Of a stretch of DNA of 64,000 nucleotides, positions 17,052 through 30,774 are shown in pieces. Origin of the DNA: Allodiplogaster sudhausi (taxonomy: Eukaryota; Nematoda; Chromadorea; Rhabditida; Diplogasteridae). A model generated the notes under the pieces. The model was given only the letters and a program-made list of their open reading frames with translations. It was not told where the DNA came from and did no database searches. The position numbers and the translations under genes are program-made. The stretch is taken from NCBI GenBank assembly GCA_945643635.1, contig CALZFC010000026.1, positions 3,378,501 through 3,442,500 of the forward strand, read 5' to 3'. Each line of letters starts with the position of its first letter. Within the stretch, counting starts at the first letter, position 1.

Positions 17052-20000
17052 GAAAAAGGCGGGAGAAGAGGGGCACAAGGTCTGGATGGACAAGGGGAGC
17101 AGAGGGGGGTGAAGTCATTCAAAATGCTCACCGGACACTCCGAGAGAGTCAATGAGTGGAGAGGGAGAACGGGGCTTGTCATGGGCAGGTCAAGGGAATC
17201 GTTTCAGTCTATGATATCCATCGAAAGGACACATACTTAAAGGGGGCATTTATTTACATGAATATTATTATTTATTATTATTATTCTTATTATTATTGAA
17301 TATATATAATTGCAAATTGAATGTTTGCAACAGATGGCAATGCCAAAAATGACGCCTTGAGGAAGTGGAGGAAGAAGCAACGAAAAATGGATGCTTGTCG
17401 ACGCTTCAATGCTTTCTTCTTGTCGTGATCGAATGGAGGTGCTTAACGGGCGACAAGCATGAGGAAAGCGCGCTGCTCAAAGAGAAAAGATTCAAACGGG
17501 AGAGAGAGAGAGAGAGATCTAGAAGAAGGCAGACAGAAAGAGACAAAGAAGAGGAGGAGAGAGACGCAGAGACATTAAAGAGAATCATGGCTACCTGCCT
17601 GCACCCATCGGGCTCTCTCGCAACGCCCACTTTGTTTTCGTATCGGACATGGATATAATGGTCCAAAATACTACAGTTTTTGAACTAATATACATACATA
17701 GAGAGTGCTGCCTAACTATTTGTTTGAATTTTACAAGCCTACAAGAGTGCGACATGGAGCGGAAAGTGTTTGAAGGACATTCATCCGGATGGTTAAGGTC
17801 GGAGCAGCATTGAGATGTACGCAAATGAAGATCTAAGGAGATGGAGTGGAGGAGTGGAGAGGCAGAGAAAGAGAGAGAGAGAGAGAGAAGAGAAAGAGAG
17901 AGGAGTCGAGAATTCATGCTGAGGAAAGAGCGGTATCTCCCCATGGAGATATTCTAGTCTTTATGCACAGGTAGTGCGCAATCGTAAATGAGCCAGGCTG
18001 GAATAAGTTTATGAATAACCTAGAGTTGTTCTTTGAGGTAGTGAGACACATTTAACACTACATAAATAGATGGAAATTAATGAAGAAAGTTTTTGAAAGA
18101 CAGCAGAAAAAGAATTAGTCCTTCGAAGAAGCGAGGGAAAATGCAATTTGCTAAAGAGAGAACATATTAAAGAGAAGGGGGATTAGGATAGCAGGAGAAT
18201 AATGGCACGGGAATCAGGTATCAAGAATGAGGAAGGTCTCTCGCGCGGCTTTGAGATGAGGAATGAGCGAAGGAGAAAGAGAGAAAGTGGGAGAGAAATC
18301 GAGAAAGAGAGAAAGAGAGATACGGAGGGAGCTAGAGAAAGAAGAGAAATAGGTAAGAGGAGAGAGAGGAGGAGGAGGAGAAGGAGGAAAAGAGATAGAG
18401 GTGTTTAGAGAAAGGAAAGAGATAAGAGGAGGGAGAGAAAAAGAGAGAGAGATAGAGAGAGGGTTTGTTCAGCAACGTTTTCAATGGTGAGTGCGTGCTC
18501 GCTCGGATATACATATGACAGTCCTTCGTCCAGCATTTCCATCTTCCCTCTATCTCAGAAATTGAGATGCGTTGAATGAGATGTTTTAAGGAAGTTTTGA
18601 CACCGAGATGTTCTTCCAAATGTAGCATTTGGTCAAATTTTCTTGACGCAGAGTCAAGCAGTAGAGATCCTCGGATTTATCAACGTGCTAGAGATGGCCA
18701 GAAAAGTAAAGAAAAGGAAGAGTAATGGAGGGTATAAGGGAGGAGGAACTCTCTCTATCACTCTATCTCTCTATATAATCCATTATCTGTCTCACCATCA
18801 GTCTAGGTCAGTTCGCAGTATTTTGTGAAGAAGCATGAATTCGTTACTTGGCGGGAGCCTTTGGTGCCCCCACGCAGTCATCTCCACCTCTCCCCTTGTG
18901 TGGCTCGCTGAGTGCAATTCTCTTCGACACAATTGTTGTCGTTTTCTTTTGTATAGATACTGAGCATAAGTTCCTCTGTGCATATGAGAGACACCCATCA
19001 TGCCTACATATTGTATTATCATGTACATTTTTAAAACTGTTTCTCCATTGCGACTGGCAATTCTGCTACAAAAGATTTATTGACCGCTACAGCAAAAGAA
19101 AGTCTTGGATACAGTAGCCGAGTTAGAAGAGGTCTGAAATGGGAGAGCCACATGCCATGATGACAGAGAGAGAGGAAAGTACTCTTTTGGCTACAGGCGG
19201 AAAGTGAAGGGCTAATTGTAAGAACCTATCTCGATCTTCCAAGTGTTATCATCCATTCAATGTAGGCAATTCGTGCGATTAGCGCGCCATACAAAAGGGA
19301 ATTAATTACACGTTCTCGCCTGTTGTCGCACACACATTTCCGTATAATTAAACAGTACTAACCAGTCACGCGAACTATGAACCGGGCAACAGCTACGGAA
19401 CTAAACACGACGAAGCCAAACAGATAAAAAGCGGCAATTTCTGAACGTGTGTCTCGTAGCATCATCTCTAACAAATCCGAGTTCGCGAATCCACAAATAA
19501 GTGTGCGTGTGACGACATCTCCATGCCTCCATCAAATAGACATTGATCATTTGTCTACAATTACAACGAACTTATAACTTAGACGGTTATGCAGCGTCTT
19601 CAGACGGCATTATCAAAAAGCGAACAAATAGGTGCTAACAGTATGTGTGAAATGAACATGTTCTATATCATCGCATAGATATCAACCTTAGATTAAATAT
19701 TCTAAAAGGAAAACAAAAAGAGATAAAACAAGAATCGTTTGCTATCTTACATAATGTACAATGTGCATACAAAATGCAAATTTGCAAACGACTTAATAAC
19801 ACAAATTCCTACATCGCTAGAGCGCTTACAAAAACATGCAAAATCACGTGTTTTCATGCCCTTAGCGCACGAGATAAAAATGTAGCCTAAAACGATTCTT
19901 TTTTTGAAGTGTGATGAGGACAGCTTCAACAAGGAAATGTTCCATCCTTTTCGGCTGATATTTTATAATTGAATGGTGGCCTAGAAATTCGGAAATAATA

Positions 20001-20589
20001 ATCCTAACTGCTTTGCATCTGAGAGTGTAAGAAAGAGTGCGAAACAAATTCAATGATCACTATGGCAGTAAGAGTCGTGCACATAAATAGAATGCTTTTT
20101 GTGAGTTTGTAATCATGTATAGGGTAGGACGACAAATTGTGCTAAGAAGTGGCTGTGGTCATATCACTGGAGGAGAGGAGAGAGAGAGAGAGCACGCTCA
20201 CTGCCTGCAGATGGTTGGAGAAGGAGGAGGAGGAGGAGGACAAATCTCATGCGCTAGGAAAATTGCATACCATAATGAATATATTGTATATACAGCGGCT
20301 GTACAATGCAAGCGAGACAAATAAACACGAGTGAGAGAAGAAACAAGAAAAAGAGTCAGAGCAGAGCACTCGTTCTAATGTGTTGTGCACACTCACAGTC
20401 TACAACAGCTGCAGGCGAACATTTTAGAAAAGTTGAGAAGACAATACGCGGATGTTCTTTGAAAAAGATGAGGTCTCTTGGCATTGTTTTGCAGTCTATA
20501 TTTACATGGTGCGGGAGCAGGAGGGTGATTGTGAGTGTGTGAGAGTGTGTGCTGCTCTGCGGAAGATGTCTATGAGAACAGAGAATTAA
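14680..20589. other. Long spacer upstream of PACSIN and downstream of Unkempt
   Basis: Nearly 6 kb with no supported coding exon. It is dominated by interrupted GA or CT tracts (about 14860-15060, 15690-15810, 16010-16090, 16330-16430, 16690-16790, 17010-17050, 17490-17560, 17860-17920, 18260-18460). The part from 18480 to 20100 is of ordinary composition. It may hold 5' UTR exons and promoter sequence of PACSIN, which I cannot place. Confidence 0.5.
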
Positions 20590-21987
20590 TCAGTTGACGG
20601 AGCAAAGAGGGCAGTTGGCTCGGTCGGTCCGAGATTTCTCCCTTCCACAACGAGCACAAATCGGCTCGTTCTCTGCCTAAATGGAAGGGTGCCCACACGC
20701 TCTTCGCTCCGTTTCTATTCTTCATCATCATACGCCAAGGTCTCCGAGGAAGGAAGATTCTCGAACCGGGAATAAGCTGAACTGCTGGCTACGGTAGGCT
20801 TCAGCTGCTTCGGGACCAAGTCGTGCCTTGAGCACCTCTAGCTGCTGGTATGCCTGCGGTATTACACGCTAATTAAGTTGTAGCGCTAATTAACAAAAAT
20901 ATTACTTAATCACTTTAGCCTTAATCAAGATTTCTCATAACAGAAAGTAATCAAATGAGAAGCATGACATTTCGTTGTGAAAGAAGAAGAGCGTGTACTT
21001 GGTCTCGCTCGAAGAGCGCCTTCTTCTTGTCCTGCTCCGCCTTCTCCGCCATCATCCGATAGATCTCTGCATCACTACGCCACGCTTCGCATGCCTGGCG
21101 GGCCTGCTTCAGGCCTTCTTCCCATACGGCGACCTGTGGAGGTGAAGCAATTACGTAAAGAAGATCAAGATCAGACTGGTTGGCACCTTCTGGTGATGCT
21201 CGTTCAGCTCTTCCTTCGTCTTTGATAGCTCCTCGTAGAGTGCCGCTTCCGGAACTACAACAAAGCCAAATTATATACGCTTCTCATTTCAACATATACA
21301 TATCTCATTGTCAGCACCCAGTTTGAGAGGGTGAACTTTGGATGAAATGTACAACCTGGAGCGCTGCTGCTGAATACTCCGAGCCCTCCGGAGACAGCCG
21401 CAGGGGAACTGAGTGGCGGCTTCGTCCCGGCCTGCAGAAGCATCTCGCTGTACGATGCCAATGGCGACGTATGATAGGGATCCGAGCCAGGGATACGCAC
21501 TGGAGATGTCACTGAAGAGATGACAAGCAGTGGCACATATCCATTGTTGAGTTAGAGAGTGAGCACAAACAGAGAGAACGAGAGAAAGGGAGATAGAGAA
21601 GAGAGAAAGAGACGGAGAGAGAGAGAGAGCACTGACTCGAGTTGAGGCAGTAGTCACTGTTGAGTCTTCGATGCTCGTCGATGGGTGCCAGGTCGAGACT
21701 GAGTTCCTCGAGTGCGCCTGACATGGCGTTGAAGCCAGAGTCGGAGCGGCAGAGAGAAGAGTGCGTCGGCAGAGACGTTCCCATCGAGATCGAGTCAAAG
21801 TTACCGAGGTGCATCCAGTCGCGAGTTGCTTCCGCACTGCAAGGGAGAGGAGGGGAATGAATTCCGCGTCCGCTGGTACACTTTCAATATAACTAGTATA
21901 AACAATGGAGTGTCAGAGAAAAGCAGAGATAGAGGGAGTGAGAGAAGGAAAAAAGATAGTCAATACGAGAGAGAGAGAGAGAGAGAC

Positions 21988-22032
<45 letters not shown>

Positions 22033-22810
22033 GGTAACCAGAAGGTCACTGCACACTTTCTAATAGGTTGTTATGCAAAGAAGTCGGAGTCCCTGGCAAC
22101 GGAACGTTGTCCTGCCACAGAGAGAAGTTGTGCTCAGCTACAGACAGTAGTGAGTGAGAAGGAGTGGGTGAGGAGGAGGAGGGAGAGGGAGTGGGAAGAC
22201 GAACCGAGATCGAGATGACCCATGTTCAGAGAGTGCGTTCGGATGCGGCCGGTCAGAGGGTCGGCACGCGAGGGCTGCAATCAAGTCCCGCATCTTTATC
22301 AGCCATCTCGTTACCTCCTGCCCTTTCTCATTCTTCTTGTCGAAAACGGGTTGGAATGCTCTTATTTCAGGAGTTTTATTAAATTTCGCTTGGAATTTTA
22401 CTTCAGCTGGATTAAATCGTAACTATACGAAAATGAACTGTGTGCTAAAAGAAAAAAAAAGCACTGCTTGGAGAACGTACTGAGAGCGGGCCTCGCTCGA
22501 AGCCAGGCGCCTTTGGATAGCTGCTTGATATTAGCTCGTCGCGCGGATTCTTCGGGATGATCTGCATCTGGAATTGCACAAACTTCATGATTTGCATAAT
22601 TTAAGGCATTGAAAGGACGTGCCAAACTATAAGAGATTTAGAGATAGAAACGAACGGATTGGCTGGTGGAGTAGGTGGGGGTGCTTGGGCCATTCGAGGC
22701 GTGGATGGACGCGGGCGAGCCAAAGCGAGAGTTCTCTGAAAAACCGTAGTCTACAAAGCGACGAGCTCGACTGTTGTGGCAAGCACGGCAGGAGAGAGGG
22801 CATGGCACAA

Positions 22811-22856
<46 letters not shown>

Positions 22857-22970
22857 GAGAGAGACAGAGGAGAGAGAGAGGGAGAGGGATAGAGAGAGGA
22901 GAGAGAAAGATAGAGAGAGAGAGAGAGAGACAGAGGAGAGAGACAGAGGAGAGAGAGAGAGGGGAGGGGA

Positions 22971-23010
<40 letters not shown>

Positions 23011-23680
23011 CCATCCCACCAACTAGGGATGAATAAGAAAGAAGAGGACGAGGATGCTTGTGGCATGCCCTGAGAGGGCAAGGAAGGCTCACCCGTTGGA
23101 CTGTCCTGCAGGATTCGGCGATGCTTGGCTGGAGAGAGCGTAGAGCTGTCGTTGGACGTGCAGCTCAGAGTCGTGATGGGCGAACGCACAGAACACTGCT
23201 CGAGGGCAGTAGCCATGCTGAAAAAGAGGCATGTTGAAATGTGTCCCTTTACTAAATATCCTGCTTTGCCGTGTATCTTTGCAATTTCCCCTCTTTTGTA
23301 ATTTACAAATGCCTTTTCAGTCTTGAATATTGCTCGTGCAATGTACATATATACAAAGAAGAGCATCTGAATTAGACCCCCCTTTTCAAAGATCGCGTCC
23401 TATGTCGTGCCATCGTAAATAGCGCTGGTTTCTTTAAAAAAAAATGCTGACGTCTCTTGTGACATATGCCTGCCTTCCTTTAAGTAAACGCTAACAAATA
23501 TAGAAATTTTGCTCTTATTAATTTTGCGTGAGACCGAGAAGCTTAGACATCGCGGCTGCAAGCATAGCAGATTGACATTCGTCATTCGATTAAATTTAGA
23601 CTCCAGCTCTTAGTATTAGTGAGAGTGAGAGAGAAAGACGACAGAGTGAGAGAGAGAGAAAGACAGCGGCAGAATGAGAG

Positions 23681-23716
<36 letters not shown>

Positions 23717-25151
23717 TACAGCGGCAGAGTGAGCCATCACTGCGTCAGGAAGTCAGCCACTTCTCATCCGTCGACCTTGGCATGTGGGCAGGCTCAATGG
23801 CCTAATTAGTTAATACAAAACAGAATTCGTCAGCTGCCTTAAGAGGCTCTTCTACGGGGCTCAGCCATGTAAACACTTGGAGAGTATTCCGTGGGAAGGA
23901 GAATTCATCTCTTGCACGAGACATTCACCTTTGCTCTTTCTTCCTGCAGCAGTGTCCCTCGTCCCTTAGCACAAGCAATCTCGTTTCATTCCGTGGCTAC
24001 TCTCTGCGCCGAACATGTTTACACCTTCAGAGATGGAGAGAGAGAGAGGGAGAGACTGCGAGAGAGGAAGAGAAGCAGAGAGAGAGACAGAGAGGGAGAG
24101 ACTGCGAGAGAGGGAGAGGCAGAGAGAGACAGAGAGGAGAGATTGCGAGAGGAGGAGAGAGGCAAAGAGCGAGCGAAGAGGAGGGTGACGATACGCAGCA
24201 GCATACACGTGACTGGAGGGCCGCCATCTGCCGTCGCCCTCCTCTGTCTCTCTCTTTTTTTTGGCGTCCCTCGTTCGCTCTACCCTCGGTCTCTTCTCTC
24301 TCGCAGTCGCCTGACCCCTTCATCCGCTCCGCTCCCCTCCGCTCCGCTCCCTCGCCCTCGCCTTTTTCATAGAACCCTTAGCTGTATCCGTGCAATTTCC
24401 CGCTCGCTTTTTCCTAGTCGCGGCCAAGCAAGCAAGCAACAAAAAAAATTGCGCAGCAGCAAAAAAAGAAATGGAGCATTTCTGGTTTGATAAGTAAGGC
24501 GCAGATCAATTGAAGAGGGAGCGCAGTTGCGGACCAGCCGCTCTTGCGAAATGCTCCTCCCCGCTCTTGCCGTTCAAGACTCCTCCTGCATAACTAACTA
24601 ATGCTTATTTGGATGTCCTCCTATAGCATGATGGCAAGCAGGAAGGAAGAAGAGAAGGAGACAAGAATGGAGAGACGATGATAAGGGTGCGAACTGGCAA
24701 GGGCAAACCTGATCTCCTCACGTCAGGCACACCCGTTCCATCTACCCCCTCGGAGTGGCACGAAAACAAAAGAAAGAAGAGAACTCATGGCGCCATGTGG
24801 AAAAGGCAACTTCTACACCCAAACACTTGTGGCAGCAACACGGCAAAAGCGTGTTCCTGCTCAAATCAACGAGCTTTCCGCGTATAGATTCATGAGATCA
24901 AATCAACTCTAACGAATAATTCCGTAATATGATAGTTAGAAAAGAACAACAGACTGGTCAAAAAGTGTGTAGTAGTGACCTCGAGCATATCGTTGCACTT
25001 GGTGGACTTGTAGATCTCGGGGTGGAACTGCTGCTCGGTGCGCGTGTGGCAGTAGCCGCAGTTGTCGCCATTCTCGCACATCTCCGGATCCAGCCACTCG
25101 TCCACCGTCTTCGCAGCCGGGCAAGGTGTTGAGCTGCGTAGCGTACGATTC

Positions 25152-25199
<48 letters not shown>

Positions 25200-26681
25200 A
25201 CCGCTGTGAGCAAATACAAGAGAAACGGACCGGTACTTATACTTGGCTGGTGGTCGACGGCGATCCTTGGAGTTGTGATAGAACGGGCAGGCGTATCCCT
25301 GTCGGCAGAGTCGAGCTGGCTTTCGGCAGAGTTCCGTCTTGTAGCACGACAGCACGTGATCTTGGCCTGCAACGGGAACTGCACGCTCTCCTTGAGCGTC
25401 TGCATCGCCACTATTTTTTGCAATAGCATCTCATTTTTTTTGTTTGTTCTCGACCACTAACTAACTTCCGGTACATTACTAAAATGTCAGGACAAAACTA
25501 GTTCTTTTAGTTGACACCTTCTCTCGGTCAACTGTGCGCATCCAAAGTGTTTTAGTGGCTAAGAACATTGTGGAAATAAGAAACGTACTATGCCAGAGGG
25601 GATCTTCAACGACAAAGCTCGTCCGGTCTCTACCTTCGCTGTCGTTGACATTCAAGTAGTTGGACTCGTTCGGATCATACTGCGCTTGCCTGCGAGTGGC
25701 ATCGAGTGAAACAATTATAGACCTTAATGGACAATGGAAGAAGAAGAAGAAAGAGAGATGGAATGTTCTCCTATCTCTTATCTCTTCTGAGACAGAGGGA
25801 AGGGGGTACGGTACCTCAAGTCAGAAGCAGAGTGGGCGAATGCGCAGTGCGCGCCGTTCTTGACACACTGCCCGCGGGCATCCGTCCCGTGCACGCATTG
25901 GGCCGTCTTATAATAGCGCAGATGGTACTTACGCTCCACGTCTCCAGATACACGATGCAAGTACACGCAACTGTAATAATGGATAGAATCGAGGGAGCGA
26001 GAACAGAAGGAATCAACTCTTATATTTCAGTAGAGAATGAAAGAATGCCACTCACGAGTCTCCATCCGGACAGATGCCAGTGTTCTCGTCGTACTTGTCG
26101 CAGTAGATGTCCGGCGAGTAGTTGAAGGAGCCGTCCGGCTTGCGCAACGGCCGCCTTCTCCTCTGATTGGCAAAGTGCCAATTGAAGCACGTGTACGGCC
26201 GGTGCTGCTGGCACTGGTGCTGCTTGAACAGGGGGCACGGCTCGACGCGGAACTCACGAATGTATCTGCAAAGAGAGAGAAGATACTTTTTTTTTGTTCT
26301 TTGATGCCTCCTCCTCTTCCCATTTCCATTCTTGCAAACGAACGCGTTTATTAATTGCTTGCCAGAGATTTCTTGCGTGGTCTGCTGTGCAACTCTAGAT
26401 CGGCCCGCTCTCGCTCCACTTTAATTTCTGTTTTGATGGCGCACCTTTCGCACTGTCCATTTTCTCTTTCTCTTTCTCTGTCTCTCTCACTCCCTCTTAC
26501 TCTCTGTTTGCTCCCTTCTCTCTCTTTCTCTACGTCTCTCCCCCTCCAATGTTAATGGCCTTGCAAGGGGCCGTTCATGTTGCGTGTTTGGTCGTGTTGC
26601 CCATCTCGACCCCTCTCTCCCTCCACTGATAAGGCTGGCTCTTGCTGTGTTTGATGTGTGCAGTCGAATTATCTTTCCCTT

Positions 26682-26726
<45 letters not shown>

Positions 26727-27369
26727 ATCTCTCCATCATACATAGCAAGTTGTGCACTCATGGCGAAATCCATGCAAGAGAATAGTTGGCTACTACTACT
26801 ACTACTTTATACTACTACTACTGGGATGATAGGTGGCCGATTCGTCTGCTTAACAGCAGGCTGACATGAGCAGTTATGTAGAGAGTGAGATAGAAAGAGC
26901 AAGAGTGAGAGACTGAAGCGAAAGAGAGAGAGATAGAGATAGAGAGAGAGAGAGACGGGGAAAGTCGTATGGGGAGAGTGCGCTGTGGGGGCGCACGTCT
27001 ATTGATCGAGGCCGACTGTTGTTGATTGGTGAGGAAGGGAAGGGGGAAGGGTAGCAGGCAGCAGGGGGGGGGGGGGCATGGCCGTCCCCTGCTGCCCGCT
27101 GGCCATTGCAACCTCTTCGCAATCTATGCAGGAGAAGGACGAAAGATTGAAGAGGAATAATAAGTGAGAGAGAGAGATAGAGTGATAGAGAGAGAGATAG
27201 AGAGATATAGAGATAGAGAGAGATAGAGAGAGAGAGAGGCAATGCGAACTCTGTTCGCCAAAATGCAATAGGTTCTTTTGCACATATTTACTCGGCACCC
27301 AAGGACTCTAGATGCGCACGTTCTCTCAGATCGGCTCATCTCTTATTCCTTCCCATATCGATGATGCCC

Positions 27370-27413
<44 letters not shown>

Positions 27414-27928
27414 CGAGAGAGAGAGCGAGAGAGAGAAATAGTGATAAAAGGTGAGATAGAGACACTGACAAAAAGACTGAGAAAGAAATGGAGAGTTACT
27501 GTGACTAAGAGCGAGGTAGAAGACAGAAAGGGAAAACCACTCGATAATCCGAGTGCGGTCATGATTCTTTCAATAAATAGCACGAAAAGAAGCAGAAGAG
27601 AGAGGGAGAGGAAGAGTGAGACAGACAGACAAAGAGAGAGCAGAGCACGTGGCATTCTGAAAAAGAGGAGGCAACTCTGTGTTGGTCTAGAGGAAGCAAC
27701 AACTCGACATCTTATTCTCTTCTCTTTTCTCTTCTTCTGCCTCTCCAAGTCTCCCAGCAATTACACGATGGAATCAGCAGAATCCTGCTGATTGTGAGTG
27801 AGATGAAACAAATATTTTGGCTACCTCTTTGCTCTCGCCTTACAATTAGGATCTTTGGCCTCGCAGTCGCAAACAAACGCAAACAGGTGACGGACAGAGA
27901 TACCCAACACTTAGATGTAGACTCTGTT

Positions 27929-27968
<40 letters not shown>

Positions 27969-28426
27969 TTCTCTCTTTCTCTCTCTCTCTCGCTCGCTTT
28001 CTCTCTCTCTCTCTCTCTCTCTCCCTCTCTCTCTCTATCTCTCTCTCTCTCTCTCTCTCTGTCTCGGAAATTCCGTTCTTCATATGAGCGCACAGCGTGC
28101 TTGATTTGGAAAAAACGTGGCTAACAGCAAAAGAGCAAAGATAACAAGGTGCGCTGTCAGCGAAAATGATAGATAATGATTGAAAAAGAGAAAACAGAGC
28201 AGAGGGCAGAATGAGCGAAAACTTTGCGCGCAAAAAAGGAAAGAAAATAAACTGATAAAGCATGATAAATGATGAAAAGAAAAAAAGTGGAGATATGAAG
28301 AATGACAAAAAAAAGATGAACTGACTGTAAGTGATTGGGTTTCTCGGGCGGCGGCGCACGTGGGTCGAGGCTGGTCGAGCCAGCCGGCGACTGCATGCTC
28401 CCGCTGCTCGTGCTGTTGCTGCTCAT
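20590..28426 (-). CDS. UNK: Unkempt, CCCH zinc-finger RNA-binding protein
   Basis: Unkempt binds UAG-containing mRNAs through tandem CCCH fingers and represses translation. Exons in coding order: 28426-28326, 26265-26056, 25970-25815, 25689-25589, 25366-25231, 25133-24980, 23217-23093, 22770-22656, 22567-22481, 22274-22201, 21836-21637, 21511-21356, 21254-21187, 21133-20999, 20853-20734, 20670-20590; about 672 aa. The fingers match the family closely: REFRVEPCPLFKQHQC, NYSPDIYCDKYDE, ERKYHLRYYKTAQC with CAFAH, SCYKTELCRKPARLCRQGYACPFYH, MCENGDNCGYCHTRTEQQFH, and STKCNDMLE joined to HGYCPRAVFCAFAH. A Ser/Pro-rich linker (including SYPKAPGFERG) leads to a coiled coil (LYEELSKTKEELNEHHQK onwards). 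If the last intron is not removed, the protein stops at 20728 (647 aa). The final exon gives only a four-cysteine end where relatives have a RING. A 5' UTR intron is likely (donor at 28491-28496). Confidence 0.93.
22819..23009 (-). repeat. GA/CT microsatellite in Unkempt intron
   Basis: About 190 bp of (GA)n on plus, containing an internal near-duplicate block (GACAGAGGA units). It is pyrimidine-rich on the Unkempt coding strand. Confidence 0.85.
25155..25197 (+). repeat. CT microsatellite in Unkempt intron
   Basis: An uninterrupted (CT)n run in the 97-bp intron between two zinc-finger exons. Here the coding strand carries GA, opposite to most intronic tracts of this gene. Confidence 0.85.
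26455..28063. repeat. Cluster of CT and GA tracts in first coding intron of Unkempt
   Basis: The 2-kb intron 26266-28325 holds CT tracts (26460-26550, 26680-26730, 27930-28063), GA tracts (26880-26960, 27165-27240, 27370-27440) and a run of 12 G at about 27065-27077. I saw no coding exon in the intron. Confidence 0.8.
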
Positions 28427-28545
28427 CGTCACCGGCCACGCCGGCTGAAGCTGCTCTCCCTACGATCGCCTAGCTCCTCCTGCACACCACACTCACCTCT
28501 TGCACGGAATCAGCTGACTGGCGGATACGAGACAACGACGTGGTG

Positions 28546-30154
28546 AGAGAGAGCGAGAGAAAGAGAGAGAGAGAGTGAGAGAGAGAGAGAAGAGAGAGAG
28601 TGTGTGTTATAAGGCGAGAGACGCAGAGTTTCCTCTTGGCGTCGCATTCCTGCCACACGCAGAGAGAGATGAAAAGAGCGAACGGACGAAATGGGCGAGG
28701 AGGGAGCGGCTTTCCACAAAGAAGGCTGGCAGCTGGGCACGCAGCCCCGTTCCAGTGAAAGAGGGGAGAGAAAGAGCACGTCCAAAGAGGAGAGCGGGTG
28801 AAGAAAGAGCATGCCCAAAGAGGAGAGAAAGCGAGAGAGAAAAGAGCACGTTCAGAGGAGAGAGAGAAAAAGAGAGAGAAAAAAGCGAGAGCGCGAAAGG
28901 CCAAGAAGAGACATATTCTTACTTATGGCAGGCAAAGTCATGAGTCAGCAACCACTTCAAAAACTTGAGTGACTCTAAAATTAGCGGAGAGCGCACCGCA
29001 ACGAGAGAACGATAAAATAAATGCTTTGGGCAAGAGATGGCGGCGGGCGCATCCTAACGTAGCGGAGAGTAATTCCAAGCGGACTGCCACTCCCCCTCTG
29101 ATGAATGGGCGTGTTTAGAGGAAAGGCAACAACACGTGGTAAGCATTGAAGAGGTTGAACGGGAGCGAGAGAGAAGGAGAGAGATAAGATAAAGAGAATG
29201 AGAGAGAGTAAGAGAGTGAGAGAGATTACAGAGTGAGAGAGAAAGAAAGAATGTCAAGGATATCCTTGAGAACAGCAACGGCCGGTGCTGCTCAAGACAG
29301 AGCAGTGCAGTGGTGGAGCGTGGCAAGGAAGAGGCATTCGCTCCGCCCTCTCTCCTCTCTCCACTCTCCCTCCCCGCACTCTCTCTCTCTCCTCTCCTCT
29401 CCTTCTCTATCGCTTACTCTCGTGCTCTCTTTCTCTGCACTCTCTCACCGCCTGGCCGGCCGTCGATCGGTCCCCCGCCACTTCGCCTCGCTCCCCCTAG
29501 CGTCGCGAGCTGGGTGACAGACACAGCCGCTGTTGCAGCCGACTCACTTACCCAACAAAACAAGCAACCAAAACATGGTTGGTTTCCGTCTAGATCACCC
29601 CCCCCCCCCCCCCCCCCCCCCCCCCATCCATCTCCCTTTTCAGCGTATCTGGCCACCACACTAGATCACAATCGTTCCAACTTTCTCTCTCTCTCTCTCC
29701 CTCTCGCTCTCTCTCTCTCTCTATCTACACTCTCTCCCTACTCTTTCTCTCTATCCTTCCCGCTCTCTCTCTCTCTCTCTTCCATGCTCTCTCTATTTCT
29801 CTCTGTCTGTCTCTCTCTCAGTCTCTCAATCTCTCTCACTCTCTCTTTCTCTCTCGCACACAGACACACATACAAATAGAGACACACACATACACACACT
29901 TATTCATGGGGCGTTATATTGCTTTCCAGCGAATTATGCGGTGTCTTTCGCTCTTCAATTCACAAACTCACAATCAGGCATAGAATGCCAATCAGTCTTT
30001 CAAACACAAAAAAAAGGATGGACGCATTCTCGCCATGCAACAAGAGACCGGCAGTCGTGATGAAGATGAGAAAGAGGTTGGTTGGAAGAAGCGAATGCAT
30101 TCCCTGCCTCAGGCAGTCTGCACGTGGTTTCTAACTCTTCTCCTCCTCCTTCCA

Positions 30155-30192
<38 letters not shown>

Positions 30193-30579
30193 CTCTCTTT
30201 CTCTCTCTTTCTCTTTCTCTCTCTCTTCCTCTTCTCGTGCAGGGAGTAGAAGAAGCTTGGCTTGTTGACGACGCAGCCTTAGCCTCATGTGTTGTCTTCT
30301 GATGGCAGGAGGCGGTCACGCGCTCTCTCTCTCTGTCCTCTTCTTCTTCTTCTACTACTCCACTGGCCATCGTCTCCATCTTCACAAAGAAAGTCGTTTA
30401 TGCTGCGCCTTAATGTTTGACGTATATATCTTCTTCATTGGCACACACGTCTGAACAACTGAAAGAGATAAAATAAAATACCTTCTATAAACAATTCCAC
30501 ACACGAATTTAGCTCGTTCGACAGAGTAGCAAACATCTTATTGAATCGGAATTGCTTTTTGAACACTAGCAGAGAGAAA

Positions 30580-30610
<31 letters not shown>

Positions 30611-30774
30611 GGAATATACACATTCTTTCTGAGATCTTTACGTTGCAGGTCCCGCGTAAAATTGAATAAACAGTAGAGAAGATAAGGTAATACAGAATGC
30701 AAGAAAGAAAGTGGAAGAAGTAAAGGAGAAATGGGAGAGATAAGTCCTATAATGGTGATGGTGTCAATGAATGC
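28546..30774. other. Spacer upstream of Unkempt
   Basis: No supported exon. It contains GA tracts, a 28-base C run (listed separately), CT tracts at 29340-29430, 29680-29860 and 30155-30230, and a loosely repeated motif around 28760-28860 (AAGAGCACGTCC-like). The Unkempt promoter should lie in its left part. Confidence 0.45.
29598..29625 (+). repeat. Homopolymer of 28 C
   Basis: A pure run of 28 C on plus (G on minus). It can form a G-quadruplex or i-motif and its exact length may be unreliable in the assembly. Confidence 0.95.

Noticed and set aside
22638..23217. Alternative reading of the Unkempt 23217-23093 exon in a Ser/Thr-rich frame starting MATALEQ
   Set aside because: The frame HGYCPRAVFCAFAH completes the CCCH finger begun by STKCNDMLE and joins correctly to the 22770 exon, so the other frame is a shadow.
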